Origin: Harmonia axyridis | Taxonomy: Eukaryota > Arthropoda > Insecta > Coleoptera > Coccinellidae | Length of the DNA stretch: 64,000 nt | Direction: 5' to 3' | Assembly (NCBI RefSeq): GCF_914767665.1 | Contig: NC_059508.1 | Span: 26,597,501-26,661,500 of the forward strand | Shown: positions 22,560 to 31,620 of the stretch, in pieces | Layout: every line of letters begins with the position of its first letter | How positions within the stretch are numbered: the first letter of the stretch is position 1 | Position numbers and translations under genes: made by a program | Notes under the pieces: model-generated | Seen by the model: only the letters and a program-made list of their open reading frames with translations | What the model was told of the DNA's origin: nothing | The model's database searches: none

Positions 22560-24150
22560 CTAGAGAAGTGCCATCTTCGGTCGTTTGTGTTTCCTAGGAG
22601 CTTTTTCATCGTAGTCGCAAGCCTTCCTTATAAAAGGGTTTGCATGATTTTCCATTTCAATGAAGGTCTTCACGCTCAGATCTTTTAGATGGTCGCCCAG
22701 GAATGGTATTTTCAGGTCTTCATGTACCTATCCGTACCTTGCTGACAAACCAAGCTGCATTTACGGCTGGTCTTAGGATCGTATTCTGCACGACTTGAAG
22801 TCTCTGCAGGTGCGTCTTTGCGGCGTATCCCCAAGCCGAACATGCGTAACACATGACCGGCCGGATGGTGGACTTATAAAGAAGAAGCTTGTTGGAAAGA
22901 AACATTTTTGTGCTTTTGCAAAGTAGCGGTTGCAACGCTGCCGCTGTTGTCTTTCCCCTTCGTCACAGCTGATGTGACGTGTTGGTTCCAAGTGAGCTTT
23001 TTGTCAAGTATCACTCCCAGATACTTGGCCTCGTTTTTCCATTACAATCCTCCTACCGAACATTACGACGAGTCCGATGGGATCTATTTTCTTTCGGCTA
23101 AAAAAAACTGCTTCGATCTTCTCAGGGTTTCTTGTAGGTACTTCGTTGCCATTTTGGGACACCAAGAACTGGCAAGAAAGGCGGTATCGTCAGCGTAAAG
23201 TGCCATGGAGTTTTTCACCGTTTTTGGCATTTCGGATACATATATTGTGAAAAATATTGGAGACAGCAGAGATCCTTGCGGAACTCCGGCTGAAAGAGAC
23301 CTCTCTGAAGACAATACTCCGTCAAATCTGGCTCTAAACTTGCGAGAATGCAGGTAAGAAGCTAAAAGTTGGACCATGGAGAGTGGGAAACCTGCCGTAA
23401 GCAGTTTGTATAGCAGTCCTTTGGGCCGTACTTTATCAAACGATTTGGCTACATCCAAAAACACAGCTCCTGTGACTTGTTTCCGGTTATATCCATCCGT
23501 GATTGGTTCCACTACTCGGAGCACTTGTTGCACAGTGGAATGTTGGCTTTAAAAACCGAACTGTTCCTACTGTATGATATTCTTTTCTTTCGTTATTGTG
23601 TTGAATCTTTAGCATTGACTATATTCGTCAGTGCTACTAAAGCTTTTCGAGGGAGGTTCCGCAACGTCAAGTTAGTAATGCCGTCCGGTCCTGGTGCCGT
23701 TCTCACTTTACTCGACATAATAGTGTTCTGGATTTCCTGAACGGTTCGAAACCAATAGCTTCCGTTGATTCATTTTTCACTTTGCGGTTGACGTCCTCAA
23801 TGTGGTCCAATTCCGCATAGTTGTAACTACAGCTGCATTGGCGTTGGAGGTTATCTGCGAAAGCTTCAGACTTTTCTTCTGGACTGTATACCATTCCTCG
23901 TAAACCGTGAATCGGCGGGGTTGGTTTCCTATCTGAGTGCAATGCTTTGGCCATCCGCCAAACACTGTTGTCTTCTGTGGAAAGAGAAAGTAGTTTTTCT
24001 TCCCAACTATCATTCCGGACCTTTCTGAGAGCCTCCTTGACTCTATCGTTGAGCTAGAGTGCTTCTCTCTGATAAGCTCCGCCATCAATAGGTTATTACC
24101 ACCAATAACACCCAAGAATCGCTCGAATTTCATGTTTTCTATTTTCAGCT
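22560..24150 (-). mobile_element. Jockey-like non-LTR retrotransposon, 5'-truncated and frameshifted ORF2
   Basis: Read on the minus strand, successive frames give the Jockey ORF2 order. They are a linker region with RMAKALHSDRKPTPPIHGL and YSPEEKSEAFADNLQ (about 23950-23700), the reverse transcriptase core (23533-23084), the thumb region with YKSTIRPVMCYACSAWGYA (about 22890-22830), the tail LKIPFLGDHLKDLSV (about 22690), and the C-terminus ending at TAG 22560-22562. At least three frameshifts separate these pieces and the endonuclease domain is absent, so the copy is dead. The last 51 bp lie inside the palindrome arm, so the LINE crosses the point where the mirrored sequence leaves the window. 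Confidence 0.85.
23084..23533 (-). pseudogene. Jockey-type reverse transcriptase domain remnant (149 codons)
   Basis: This is the longest intact frame of the LINE. Residues 25-34 read FLDVAKSFDK (motif A, first catalytic Asp). Residues 83-94 read GVPQGSLLSPIF (motif B). Residues 112-117 read LYADDT (motif C, the Tyr-x-Asp-Asp catalytic box). All three catalytic aspartates are present, but the frame is broken on both sides by frameshifts relative to the full ORF2. The family (Jockey/LINE) is secure from these motifs; no activity is expected. Confidence 0.88.
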
Positions 24151-24180
24151 GTTTGAAATGCAGGAATAAGAAAAAACCTT

Positions 24181-24442
24181 CTAATTTTACACAGACATCC
24201 TAAAGGACTAATGAACACGTAGGTACCTTTCATTTTGCAAACACAGAACCTTTCAGAAACTATAATTGATCATTTCAAAGAGCGATTTAACGAGCACACA
24301 TATATAGGTATTAAATATGAATAACAAATATTAATCGCTCTTTGAAATGATCAATTATAGTTTCTGAAACGTTTATTTGTGATTGCAAAGTGATAGATAC
24401 TTACGTATCAATTAGTCCTTCAGAAAGTATGTGTGAAATTAG
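24181..24442. mobile_element. Foldback/MITE-like inverted-repeat element (262 bp)
   Basis: A perfect 37-bp stem, 24251-24287 paired with 24333-24369, surrounds a 45-nt loop. The pairing continues imperfectly outward to CTAATTTTACACA (24181) and its partner TGTGTGAAATTAG (ending 24442), through shared AAGGACTAAT/ATTAGTCCTT blocks. It has no coding capacity and lies just upstream of the LINE fragment. I could not define a target duplication, so the superfamily is unknown. Confidence 0.75.
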
Positions 24443-24654
24443 CAGCCTTATATTATTCATTCGGTACCTGCATTTGTCCGATTTATTGTTACGTGAATAT
24501 TGGCATTTTTTCGATATTCCGCTTGAATTATATATTTATTTGAAGTACCTATATGTATTCGGTAATGATTGATTGCAAGTACTGACTTTGTTTTAAAGGT
24601 AAAAAAACCTGACCCGCCACCTCTTGTCCACATGTTTTTGGATAAGAACAAGAT
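24443..24654. other. AT-rich spacer, nothing recognised
   Basis: Sequence between the foldback element and the second LINE fragment. Only short spurious frames. Confidence 0.5.
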
Positions 24655-25155
24655 CTATGTTGAAACTGTCGAAATCAAAATCAGGATAGATATTTTTCAG
24701 GGGGACACGCAGAGTCTCTTCTGGTTTTGTTTGGCGCTAAACCTACTGAGAAGCCAGTTAGATACATCGACGACCTCAAGCTCTACTCCGCTAACGACGA
24801 GCAATTGGGAAATGTGGTAGCGTTCTTTGAGGCTATCGGAATGAAGCCGGGGAAAGATGAATGTGCCGTGGTTCAGGCGAAGAGAGAAGTCAAGTACAAT
24901 CAATAGGGGACAGATCTGGTCGGCACGCAGAACCTGACGATACAAGAATGCCAGAGTCTTTCATCTACCTCAGAGCACATCAAGCCCTAAGATCCCTGAA
25001 ATGAAATGAAGAACATTTTCAAGGCAAAATTTGTAAAAAAAATTTTTGTAGTCTCATTCTAAAATAAATTGAAGGACAACAATCAATACGGTAAGGACTT
25101 TCGGTTTCAAGGTGGACAGAGAAATGGGGAATCAGAAAAATTGGAGAACAAGATG
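24655..25155 (+). pseudogene. R4/Dong-like non-LTR retrotransposon RT fragment
   Basis: On the plus strand the sequence reads IFQGDTQSLFWFCLALN, then after a frame change RYIDDLKLYSANDEQL and GMKPGKDECAVVQAKRE. These correspond to motif B (QGD-SLSPLWFCLALNP), the catalytic box with its typical Asp-Leu-Lys-Leu-Tyr extension (here Tyr-Ile-Asp-Asp), and the following Asp/Glu-Cys-Ala block of LINEs of the R2/R4/Dong group. Farther on, weak matches (SFIYL, EMKNIFKAKF, and FGF..W near 25100) suggest that the fragment runs to about 25155. It has a stop after KYNQ, an internal deletion between motif B and the catalytic box, and several frameshifts. It ends about 30 bp from the histone H1 3' stem-loop. 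Confidence 0.6.
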
Positions 25156-25186
25156 AATATTTCAAATTTGATCGATAATTTTTGAA

Positions 25187-25202
25187 GGTCCTGAGAAGGA
25201 CC
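25187..25202 (-). terminator. Histone mRNA 3' stem-loop
   Basis: On the minus strand the sequence is GGTCCTTCTCAGGACC, a perfect 6-bp stem with a TCTC loop. It matches the replication-dependent histone consensus GGYYCTTYTCAGRRCC, which binds SLBP and directs 3' cleavage without polyadenylation. It lies 51 nt after the H1 stop codon, the usual distance. No clear purine-rich histone downstream element is obvious. An AATAAA (25249-25253 region) directly after the stop codon could offer an alternative polyadenylated end. Confidence 0.93.
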
Positions 25203-25253
25203 GATTAGTTAGACGAACCATTCTCATCACAACAGTAATTTTTATATATTTAT

Positions 25254-25919
25254 TCACTTCTTCTTCTTCAAAGGTGCTGCTTTTTTCGGAGTTGCCACAG
25301 ACTTGACTGATTTGGGTTTTGGAGCTTTCGGTTTCTTAGTTGGCGATTTCGCAATCTTCTTAGCTTTAGAAGGGGACTTGGCGGCTTTGGGGCTCTTCTT
25401 CTCGGTTGTTGCAACTGCTTTCTTCGTTTTCGTTACAGCGGCTTGTTTTTTGGCAACAGTAGACTTCTTTTTCTTCTTGTCGGTCACCACAGCTGATGCC
25501 GAAGTGGATTTTTTAAGATCATCTTTGGACTTGGAGGTGGCTTTTTTAATCACTTTCTTCTGGGATCCCGATGTCGAACCACCAGCTGCCAATTTGAACG
25601 AACCAGATGCGCCTTTTCCTTTTGTCTGAACTAAAGATCCAGATTGCACAGCTGATTTGAGGTATTTCTTAATGAAAGGAGCCAATTTTTCCGAATCTAC
25701 TTTATAGTTGGAAGCTATAAATTTCTTGATGGCCTGCAATGACGATCCACTTCTTTCTTTCAAATCTTTGATGGCGTTATTAACCATCTCTGAAGTCGGA
25801 GGATGGTTGGGTTTGGCCTGTTTCGCGGTCGCAGTCTTTTTCTCGGATTTCTTCGCAGTTTTCGCACCGATTGGAACGGACGCACCGCTTTGTTGCACCT
25901 CTGTATCGGCAGAAGACAT
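25254..25919 (-). CDS. Histone H1 (linker histone), complete, 221 aa
   Basis: The intronless frame runs from ATG at 25917-25919 to TGA at 25254-25256. Linker histone H1 binds the nucleosome dyad and linker DNA and compacts chromatin. The layout is canonical: an N-terminal tail (1-37, Lys/Ala/Thr-rich), a winged-helix globular H15 domain at about 38-111, and a Lys/Ala/Pro/Ser-rich C-terminal tail at about 118-221. The globular domain contains PPTSEMVNNAIKDLKERSG, SSLQAIKKFI, KLAPFIKKYLKSAV and the TKGKGASGSFKL wing. The tail has KSPKAAKSPSKAKK-type S/T-P-x-K sites for cell-cycle kinases. The length is normal for insect H1. It has a TATA-like box about 30 bp upstream of the ATG and the histone stem-loop downstream, so it looks functional and replication-dependent. 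No core histone genes are adjacent; its neighbours are decayed LINE pieces, so it is a solitary copy or the edge of a cluster. Confidence 0.97.
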   Translation of the reverse strand: MSSADTEVQQSGASVPIGAKTAKKSEKKTATAKQAKPNHPPTSEMVNNAIKDLKERSGSSLQAIKKFIASNYKVDSEKLAPFIKKYLKSAVQSGSLVQTKGKGASGSFKLAAGGSTSGSQKKVIKKATSKSKDDLKKSTSASAVVTDKKKKKSTVAKKQAAVTKTKKAVATTEKKSPKAAKSPSKAKKIAKSPTKKPKAPKPKSVKSVATPKKAAPLKKKK

Positions 25920-25947
25920 TATCGTGATAATTGATGAAATCGTTACA

Positions 25948-25958
25948 CTGTATATATT
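25948..25958 (-). promoter_or_regulatory. Putative TATA box of histone H1
   Basis: AAATATATACA on the minus strand lies about 30-40 bp upstream of the H1 ATG, implying a very short leader as is usual for replication-dependent histone genes. No other TATA-like candidate lies this close. The transcription start is not determined. Confidence 0.5.
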
Positions 25959-25979
25959 TCAAAAACGTTAGATACACTT

Positions 25980-27030
25980 TCTGCAGGAAAAATACTGAAA
26001 ATTAATGCATTAAAACTGAAGTCGACGGAACTTTGGCTAGAAATGTATGAATATGAGGATTATTTCGAGCAAAATGCTCAATTGATCAATCCTTGAAATT
26101 TCCGAATGGAAAAATCAAAAATAGAAAATTTCTGCACCATCTCGTCTAGAAATATTCCCGGAAAATTTCCCATAATCGATAATACACGACATTCGAAAGA
26201 AGGAATGTGAATTCCGGTATAAAACGCTATCGTTAACAAAGGTGGTCCTTCGAGCCGGAGTATTGGCCTCAGTTTTCTCCATGTAATTTGATTAATAGGA
26301 AATATAATCAATTGTATTTCAGGGAACGTAAATTGTTCGAATTTTCGTTAATTCAAAGCATACTTGATATAATCGATAACTTTCCTACAATTAGGGTTAT
26401 TATAGTTCTGAAAGTGGCGAGTCGGTAGGGTGATCTAGTGTGGATGAATCTTCTAACTGTTCAATGAAGACAATTTTAAATCAACTCGTGAGAAATAACA
26501 GACAGGAAAGGATAATAATCGTATTTTGGAGCAGGCTGGAAATGTAGCTGATTGTTCATAAATTCATAGAAAAGCTTTTCCGCTAAATAATGCCGTAATA
26601 CAAAAGCGCGTTCGGAAAAAGTAGTCAATCTAATATGAAAACTCGATTAATGTTAGACACGCACTAACGGATGAATTACCTGAAGAACGAATCATACAAA
26701 TTAATAGTTTGAAAAAAAAAAAGGATAATATAAAATCTCCATAAAAAAAAACAATTTGTAATCCCATACTGGAAGCAGGAATCAGCGAATGATATAAATG
26801 GGAACCAGCGATATCGTGCAAACAAAACTATATTACCTCATTTAATTAAGATATCAAATAATTCAGTAAGTAAACTACTTTTAATAATTCAAGTGAAATA
26901 GTAAATTGTTAATTCTGCACTTCAAACATGTGAAACTTAAGTAACACGGGAGAGTATAAATCTCAAGTATAATATTGACAGTCCAATGGGCACTGGAAGA
27001 ATGTCTAGGTAAAGTTGCTTCACACGCCAC
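25980..27030. other. 1-kb AT-rich intergenic region, no gene seen
   Basis: Only short frames (26078-26311 and 26630-26821, minus), which look like chance, and scattered A and T runs (for example near 26695-26710 and 26740-26750). I see no second histone gene, tRNA-like fold or transposon terminus. Confidence 0.5.
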
Positions 27031-27031
27031 T

Positions 27032-27081
27032 CATTATTATTATTATATTATAATAATATTGTATTATAATTATATTATAAT
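27032..27081. repeat. ATT/TAT-rich low-complexity tract with self-complementarity
   Basis: CATTATTATTATTATATTAT followed by ATAATATTGTATTATAATTA and TATTATAATG. The halves are partly complementary, so the tract could form a small AT hairpin. Confidence 0.7.
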
Positions 27082-27090
27082 GGATATGGA

Positions 27091-27297
27091 ATGTCTTGAT
27101 GATGAGTCTGATAACTCACTGGCAGATTGAATGGTCATAGAATCGAAAGTATAAATTTCCATCAACTAGTCATTAAGCTGAACGATGAAGAGAGCCTGAA
27201 ATGTTTATGATGATGAGTACATACTGGCAGATTTAATTTTTATTGTTATTAACGGTCATAATAGTGCCGTAATGTAATTTTCCATAAATCTGTTATT
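27091..27297 (+). repeat. Diverged tandem duplication, ~110-bp unit
   Basis: Two segments share the same order of blocks. ATGTCTTGATGATGAGT, CTCACTGGCAGATT, GGTCATA and TTTCCATCAA (27091-27175) reappear as ATGTTTATGATGATGAG, ATACTGGCAGATT, GGTCATA and TTTCCATAAA (27201-27297). The copies have diverged by substitutions and small indels. Confidence 0.6.
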
Positions 27298-27419
27298 GAA
27301 GAAAAGAAGAAAGAAAGAGGTGAGCAATGAAGAATATTTGCAGGTTTATGCAATGTTATTGTTGATCGGAGTAATGAAATATACAGCGAAAACAAGATCC
27401 CTATATGAAGAATAAGGAA

Positions 27420-27660
27420 TATTGTTCAAAAAGCATTAATACAAAGATGTGCCACGTCCCCGACCCTTGTTAACAATATAGAACAGAAATGAACATCTGA
27501 ACACTCATTAGTGGGTTTGGTAGAGTTATCCGGATGCCAAGGCATCAAGGATAACCCTCTTTTTGATCAATGGGGGTATACGACCTTCCGTAAGATATTC
27601 ACGGTTCCCAAAATCACAGCCTTCTGCATCCATGTGATCGTGTTCTTAGGCAGATTCAGC
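27420..27660 (-). pseudogene. R4/Dong-like LINE: ORF C-terminus and 3' UTR fragment
   Basis: The minus strand from about 27660 reads LNLPKNTITWMQKAVILGT followed by VNILRKVVYPH, with TGA at 27567-27569. The block leading into Leu-Gly-Thr-x-x-Ile-Leu-Arg-Lys-Val is typical of the very C-terminus of R2/R4/Dong-group LINE proteins. After the stop, GGTTATCCTTGATGCCTTGG and CGGGGACGTGGCACATC look like the element's 3' untranslated region. The coding part is cut off on its 5' side by the (TA)n palindrome. It is the opposite orientation to the RT fragment at 24655-25155, so the two pieces cannot be one undisturbed insertion. Confidence 0.6.
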
Positions 27661-27672
27661 TCCTTGAGATAA

Positions 27673-27758
<86 letters not shown>

Positions 27759-27788
27759 TTATCTCAAGGAGCTGAATCTGCCTAAGAA
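27643..27788. repeat. 146-bp perfect palindrome with (TA)n core
   Basis: TTCTTAGGCAGATTCAGCTC (27643 onward), then CTTGAGATAAATACATATAT, runs into a long TA tract. It is mirrored base for base by ATATATGTATTTATCTCAAG and GAGCTGAATCTGCCTAAGAA, ending at 27788. The left arm is LINE coding sequence, so the right arm is an inverted copy of about 25 bp of LINE joined directly to satellite DNA. Confidence 0.93.
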
Positions 27789-30748
27789 TACGATGCAATA
27801 CGATGAGAAGTGTTAGAATGAGAAACATTGAAGGAAATAACAAACAAATCAAATCAACAACAGAAGTCAGTCGTGCATTTGTGATTACAGCAGCAATTGA
27901 CCTTATCACGTGGGAGATTATAGCTACCTGCGTGACATCCGAGTCCAAGAAAATCAACAATGTGGAATGACTTACTCGGATAATTGATCATTATACAGAA
28001 AGAATGAAGTAAGAACAGTCCCTTATACCAATGTGGTTTCCATAGACACGTGTGTCAAGCTTTCGTCCCTGTGCAATACGATGAAAAGTGTTAGAATGAG
28101 AAACATTGAAGAAAATAACAAACGAATGAAATCAACAACAGAAGTCAGTCGTGCATTTGTGGTTACAGCAGCAATTGACCTTACCACGTGGGAGATTATA
28201 GCTACCTGCGTGACATCCGAGTCCAAGAAAATCAATAATGTGGAATGGCTTACTTGGATAATTGATCATCATACAGAAAGAAGGGAATAAGAACAGTCCC
28301 TTATACCAATGTGGTTTCCTTAGACACGTGTGTCAAGCTTTCGTCCCTGTGCAATACGATGAGAAGTGTTAGAATGAGAAACATTGAAGGAAATAACAAA
28401 CAAATCAAATCAACAACAAAAGTCAGTCGTGCATTTGTGATTACAGCAGCAATTGACCTTACCACGTGGGAGATTATAGATACCTGCGTGACATCCGAGT
28501 CCAAGAAAATCAACAATGTGGAATGACTTACTTGGATAATTGATCATTATACAGAAAGAATGGAGTAAGAACAGTCCCTTATACCAAAGTGGTTTCCTTA
28601 GACACGTGTGTCAAGCTTTCGTCCCTGTGCAATACGATGAGAAGTGTTAGAATGAGGAACATTGAAGGAAATAACAAACAAATGAAATCAACAACAGAAG
28701 TCAGCCGTCCAATTGTGGTTACAGCAGCAATTGACCTCACCACGTGGGAGATTATAGCTACCCGCGTGTCATCCGAGTCCAAGAAAATCAACAATGTGGA
28801 ATGGCTTACTTGGATAATTGTTCATTAAACAAAAAGAAAGGGAATAAGAACATTCCCTTATACCAAAGTGGTTTCCTTAGACACGTGTGTCAAGCTTTCG
28901 TCCCTGTGCAATACGATGAAAAGTGTTAGAATGAGAAACATAGAATGAAATAACAAACAAATGAAATCAACAACCGAAGTCAGTCGTGCATTTGTGGTTA
29001 CAGCAGCAATTGACCTTACCACGTGGGAGATTATAGCTACCTGCGTGACATCCGAGTCCAAGAAAATCAACAATGTGGAACGGCTTACTTGGATAATTGT
29101 TCATTAAACAAAAAGAAAGGGAATAAGAACATTCCCTTATACCAAAGTGGTTTCCTTAGACACGCGTGTCAATCTTTCGTCCCTGTGCAATACGATGAAA
29201 AGTGTTAGAATGAGAAACATTGAAGAAAATAACAAACGAATGAAATCAACAACAGAAGTCAGTCGTGCATTTGTGGTTACAGCAGCAATTGACCTTACCA
29301 CGTGGGAGATTACAGCTACCTGCGTGACATCCGAGCCCAAGAAAATGAACAATGTGGAACGGCTTACTTGGATAATTGTTCATTAAACAAAAAGAAGGGA
29401 ATAAGAACAGTCCCTTATACCAAAGTGGTTTCCTTAGACACGTGTGTCAAGCTTTCGTCCCTGTGCAATACGATGAGAAATGTTAGAATGAGAAACATTA
29501 AAGGAAATAACAAACAAATGAAATCAACAACAGAAGTCAGTCGTGCATTTGTGGTTGCAGCAGCAATTGACCTTACCACGTAAAAGATAATAGCTACCTG
29601 CGTGTCATCCGAGTCCAAGAAAATCAACAATGTGGAATGGCTTACTTGGATAATTGATCATTATACAGAAAGAATGAAGTAAGAACAGTCCCTTATACCA
29701 ATGTGGTTTCCATAGACACGTGTGTCAAGCTTTCGTCCCTGTGCATTACGATGAAAAGTGTTAGAATGAGAAACATTGAAGATATTAACAAACGAATGAA
29801 ATCAACAACAGAAGTCAGTCGTGCATTTGTGGTTACAGCAGCAATTGACCTTACCACGTGGGAGATTATAGCTACCTGCGTGACATCCGAGTCCAAGAAA
29901 ATCAACAATGTGTAACGGCTTACTTGGATAATTGTTCATTAAACAAAAAGAATTGAATAAGAACAGTCCCTTATACCAAAGTGGTATCCTTAGACACGTG
30001 TGTCAAGCTTTCGTCCCTGTGCAATACGATGAAAAGTGTTAGAATGAGAAACATTGCAGGAAATAACAAACAAATGAAATCAACAACAGAAGTTAGTCGA
30101 GCATTTGTGGTTACAGCAGCAATTGACCTTACCACGTTACAGATTATAGCTACCTGCGTGTCATCCGAGTCCAAAAAAATCAACAATGTGGAATGGCTTA
30201 CTTGGATAATTGATCATCATACAGAAAGAAGGGAATAAGAACAGTCCCTTATACCAATGTGGTTTCCATAGACACGTGTGTCAAGCTTTCGTCCCTGTGC
30301 AATACGATGAGAAGTGTTAGAATGAGAAACATTGAAGGAAATAACAAACAAATGAAATCAACAACAGAAGTCAGCCGTCCAATTGTGGTTACAGCAGCAA
30401 TTGACCTTACCACGTGGGAGATTATAGCTACCCGCGTGTCATCCGAGTCCAAGAAAATCAACAATGTGGAATGGCTTACTTGGATAATTGTTCATTAAAC
30501 AAAAAGAAGGGAATAAGAACAGTCCCTTATACCAAAGTGGTTTCCTTAGACACCTGTGTCAAGCTTTCGTTCCTGTGCAATACGATGAAAAGTGTTAGAA
30601 TGAGAAACATAGAAGGAAATAACAAACAAATGAAATCAACAACAGAAGTCAGTCGTGCATTTGTGGTTACAGCAGCAATTGACCTTACCACGTGGGAGAT
30701 TATAGCTAGCTGCGTGACATCCTAGTCCAAGAAAATCAAAAATGTGGA

Positions 30749-31620
30749 ATGGCTTACTTGGATAATTGTTCATCAAAAAGAAAAAAGGGAATAAGAACAG
30801 TACCTCATACCAATGTGGCTTCCTTAGACACGAAAGTCAAGCTTTCGTCCCTGTGTAATACGATGAAAAGAGTTAGAATGAGAAACATTGAAGGAAATAA
30901 CAAACAAATGAAATCAACAACAGAAGTCAGTCGTGCATTTGTGGTTACAGCAGCAATTGACCTCACCACGTGTGAGATTATAGCTACCTGCGTGACATTC
31001 GAGTCCAAGAAAATCAACAATGTGGAATGGCTTACTTGGATAATTGTTCATCAAAAAGAAAAAAGGGAATGAGAACAAACCCTTGTGGTTTCCGTAGACA
31101 CGTGTGTCAAGCTTTCGTCCCTGTGCAATACGATGAAAAGTGTTAAAATGAGAAACATAGAAGGAAATAACAAACAAATGAAATTAACAACAGAAGTCAG
31201 TCGTGTATTTGAGGTTACAGCAGCAATTGACCTTACCACGTGGGAGATTATAGCTAGCTGCGTGACATCCTAGTCCAAGAAAATCAAAAATGTGGAATGG
31301 CTTACTTGGATAATTGTTCATCAAAAAGAAAAAAGGGAATAAGAACAGTACCTCATACCAATGTGGCTTCCTTAGACACGAAAGTCAAGCTTTCGTCCCT
31401 GTGTAATACGATGAAAAGAGTTAGAATGAGAAACATTGAAGGAAATAACAAACAAATGAAATCAACAACAGAAGTCAGTCGTGCATTTGTGGTTACAGCA
31501 GCAATTGACCTCACCACGTGTGAGATTATAGCTACCTGCGTGACATTCGAGTCCAAGAAAATCAACAATGTGGAATGGCTTACTTGGATAATTGATCATT
31601 ATACAGAAAGAATAGAATAA
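30749..31620 (+). repeat. Local two-monomer duplication with GACACGAAAGTC variant
   Basis: The monomer carrying GACACGAAAGTCAAGCTTTC and GTGTGAGATTATAG appears at about 30749-31060 and again, essentially identical, at about 31297-31610, 548 bp apart. A monomer with a 10-bp deletion (AACAAACCCTTGTGG) lies between them. Confidence 0.8.

Larger units (their letters stand above)
10603..22610 (-). repeat. Right arm of the large inverted repeat
   Basis: This is the reverse complement of 1-10602 with near-identity in the non-satellite flank (18383-22610). It is about 1.4 kb longer than the visible left arm because it carries extra satellite: about 552 bp near 16.5-17.5 kb, about 552 bp near 12.2-12.7 kb, one extra monomer near 11.4-11.6 kb, and two further monomers beside the centre. 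It lacks about 554 bp present in the left arm around 9.0-9.55 kb. Shared peculiarities, such as the internally deleted monomer at 6414-6530 and its mirror near 15.55 kb, show that the arms descend from one sequence. Confidence 0.95.

Noticed and set aside
22908..23740. Plus-strand frames across the Jockey LINE
   Set aside because: Antisense shadows of the minus-strand ORF2 remnants.
25303..25971. Plus-strand open frames opposite histone H1 (108 and 87 codons)
   Set aside because: Antisense shadows of the Lys-rich H1 coding sequence.
28060..28080. CENP-B box (CTTTCGTCCCTG...)
   Set aside because: TTCG is present, but the conserved A and CGGG positions are absent.
28070..28115. Hammerhead ribozyme in the monomer (CGATGA...GAAAC)
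   Set aside because: The core needs CTGATGA followed by a stem before GAAA. Here the two bases before GATGA are wrong and the intervening AAGTGTTAGAATGA cannot form stem II.
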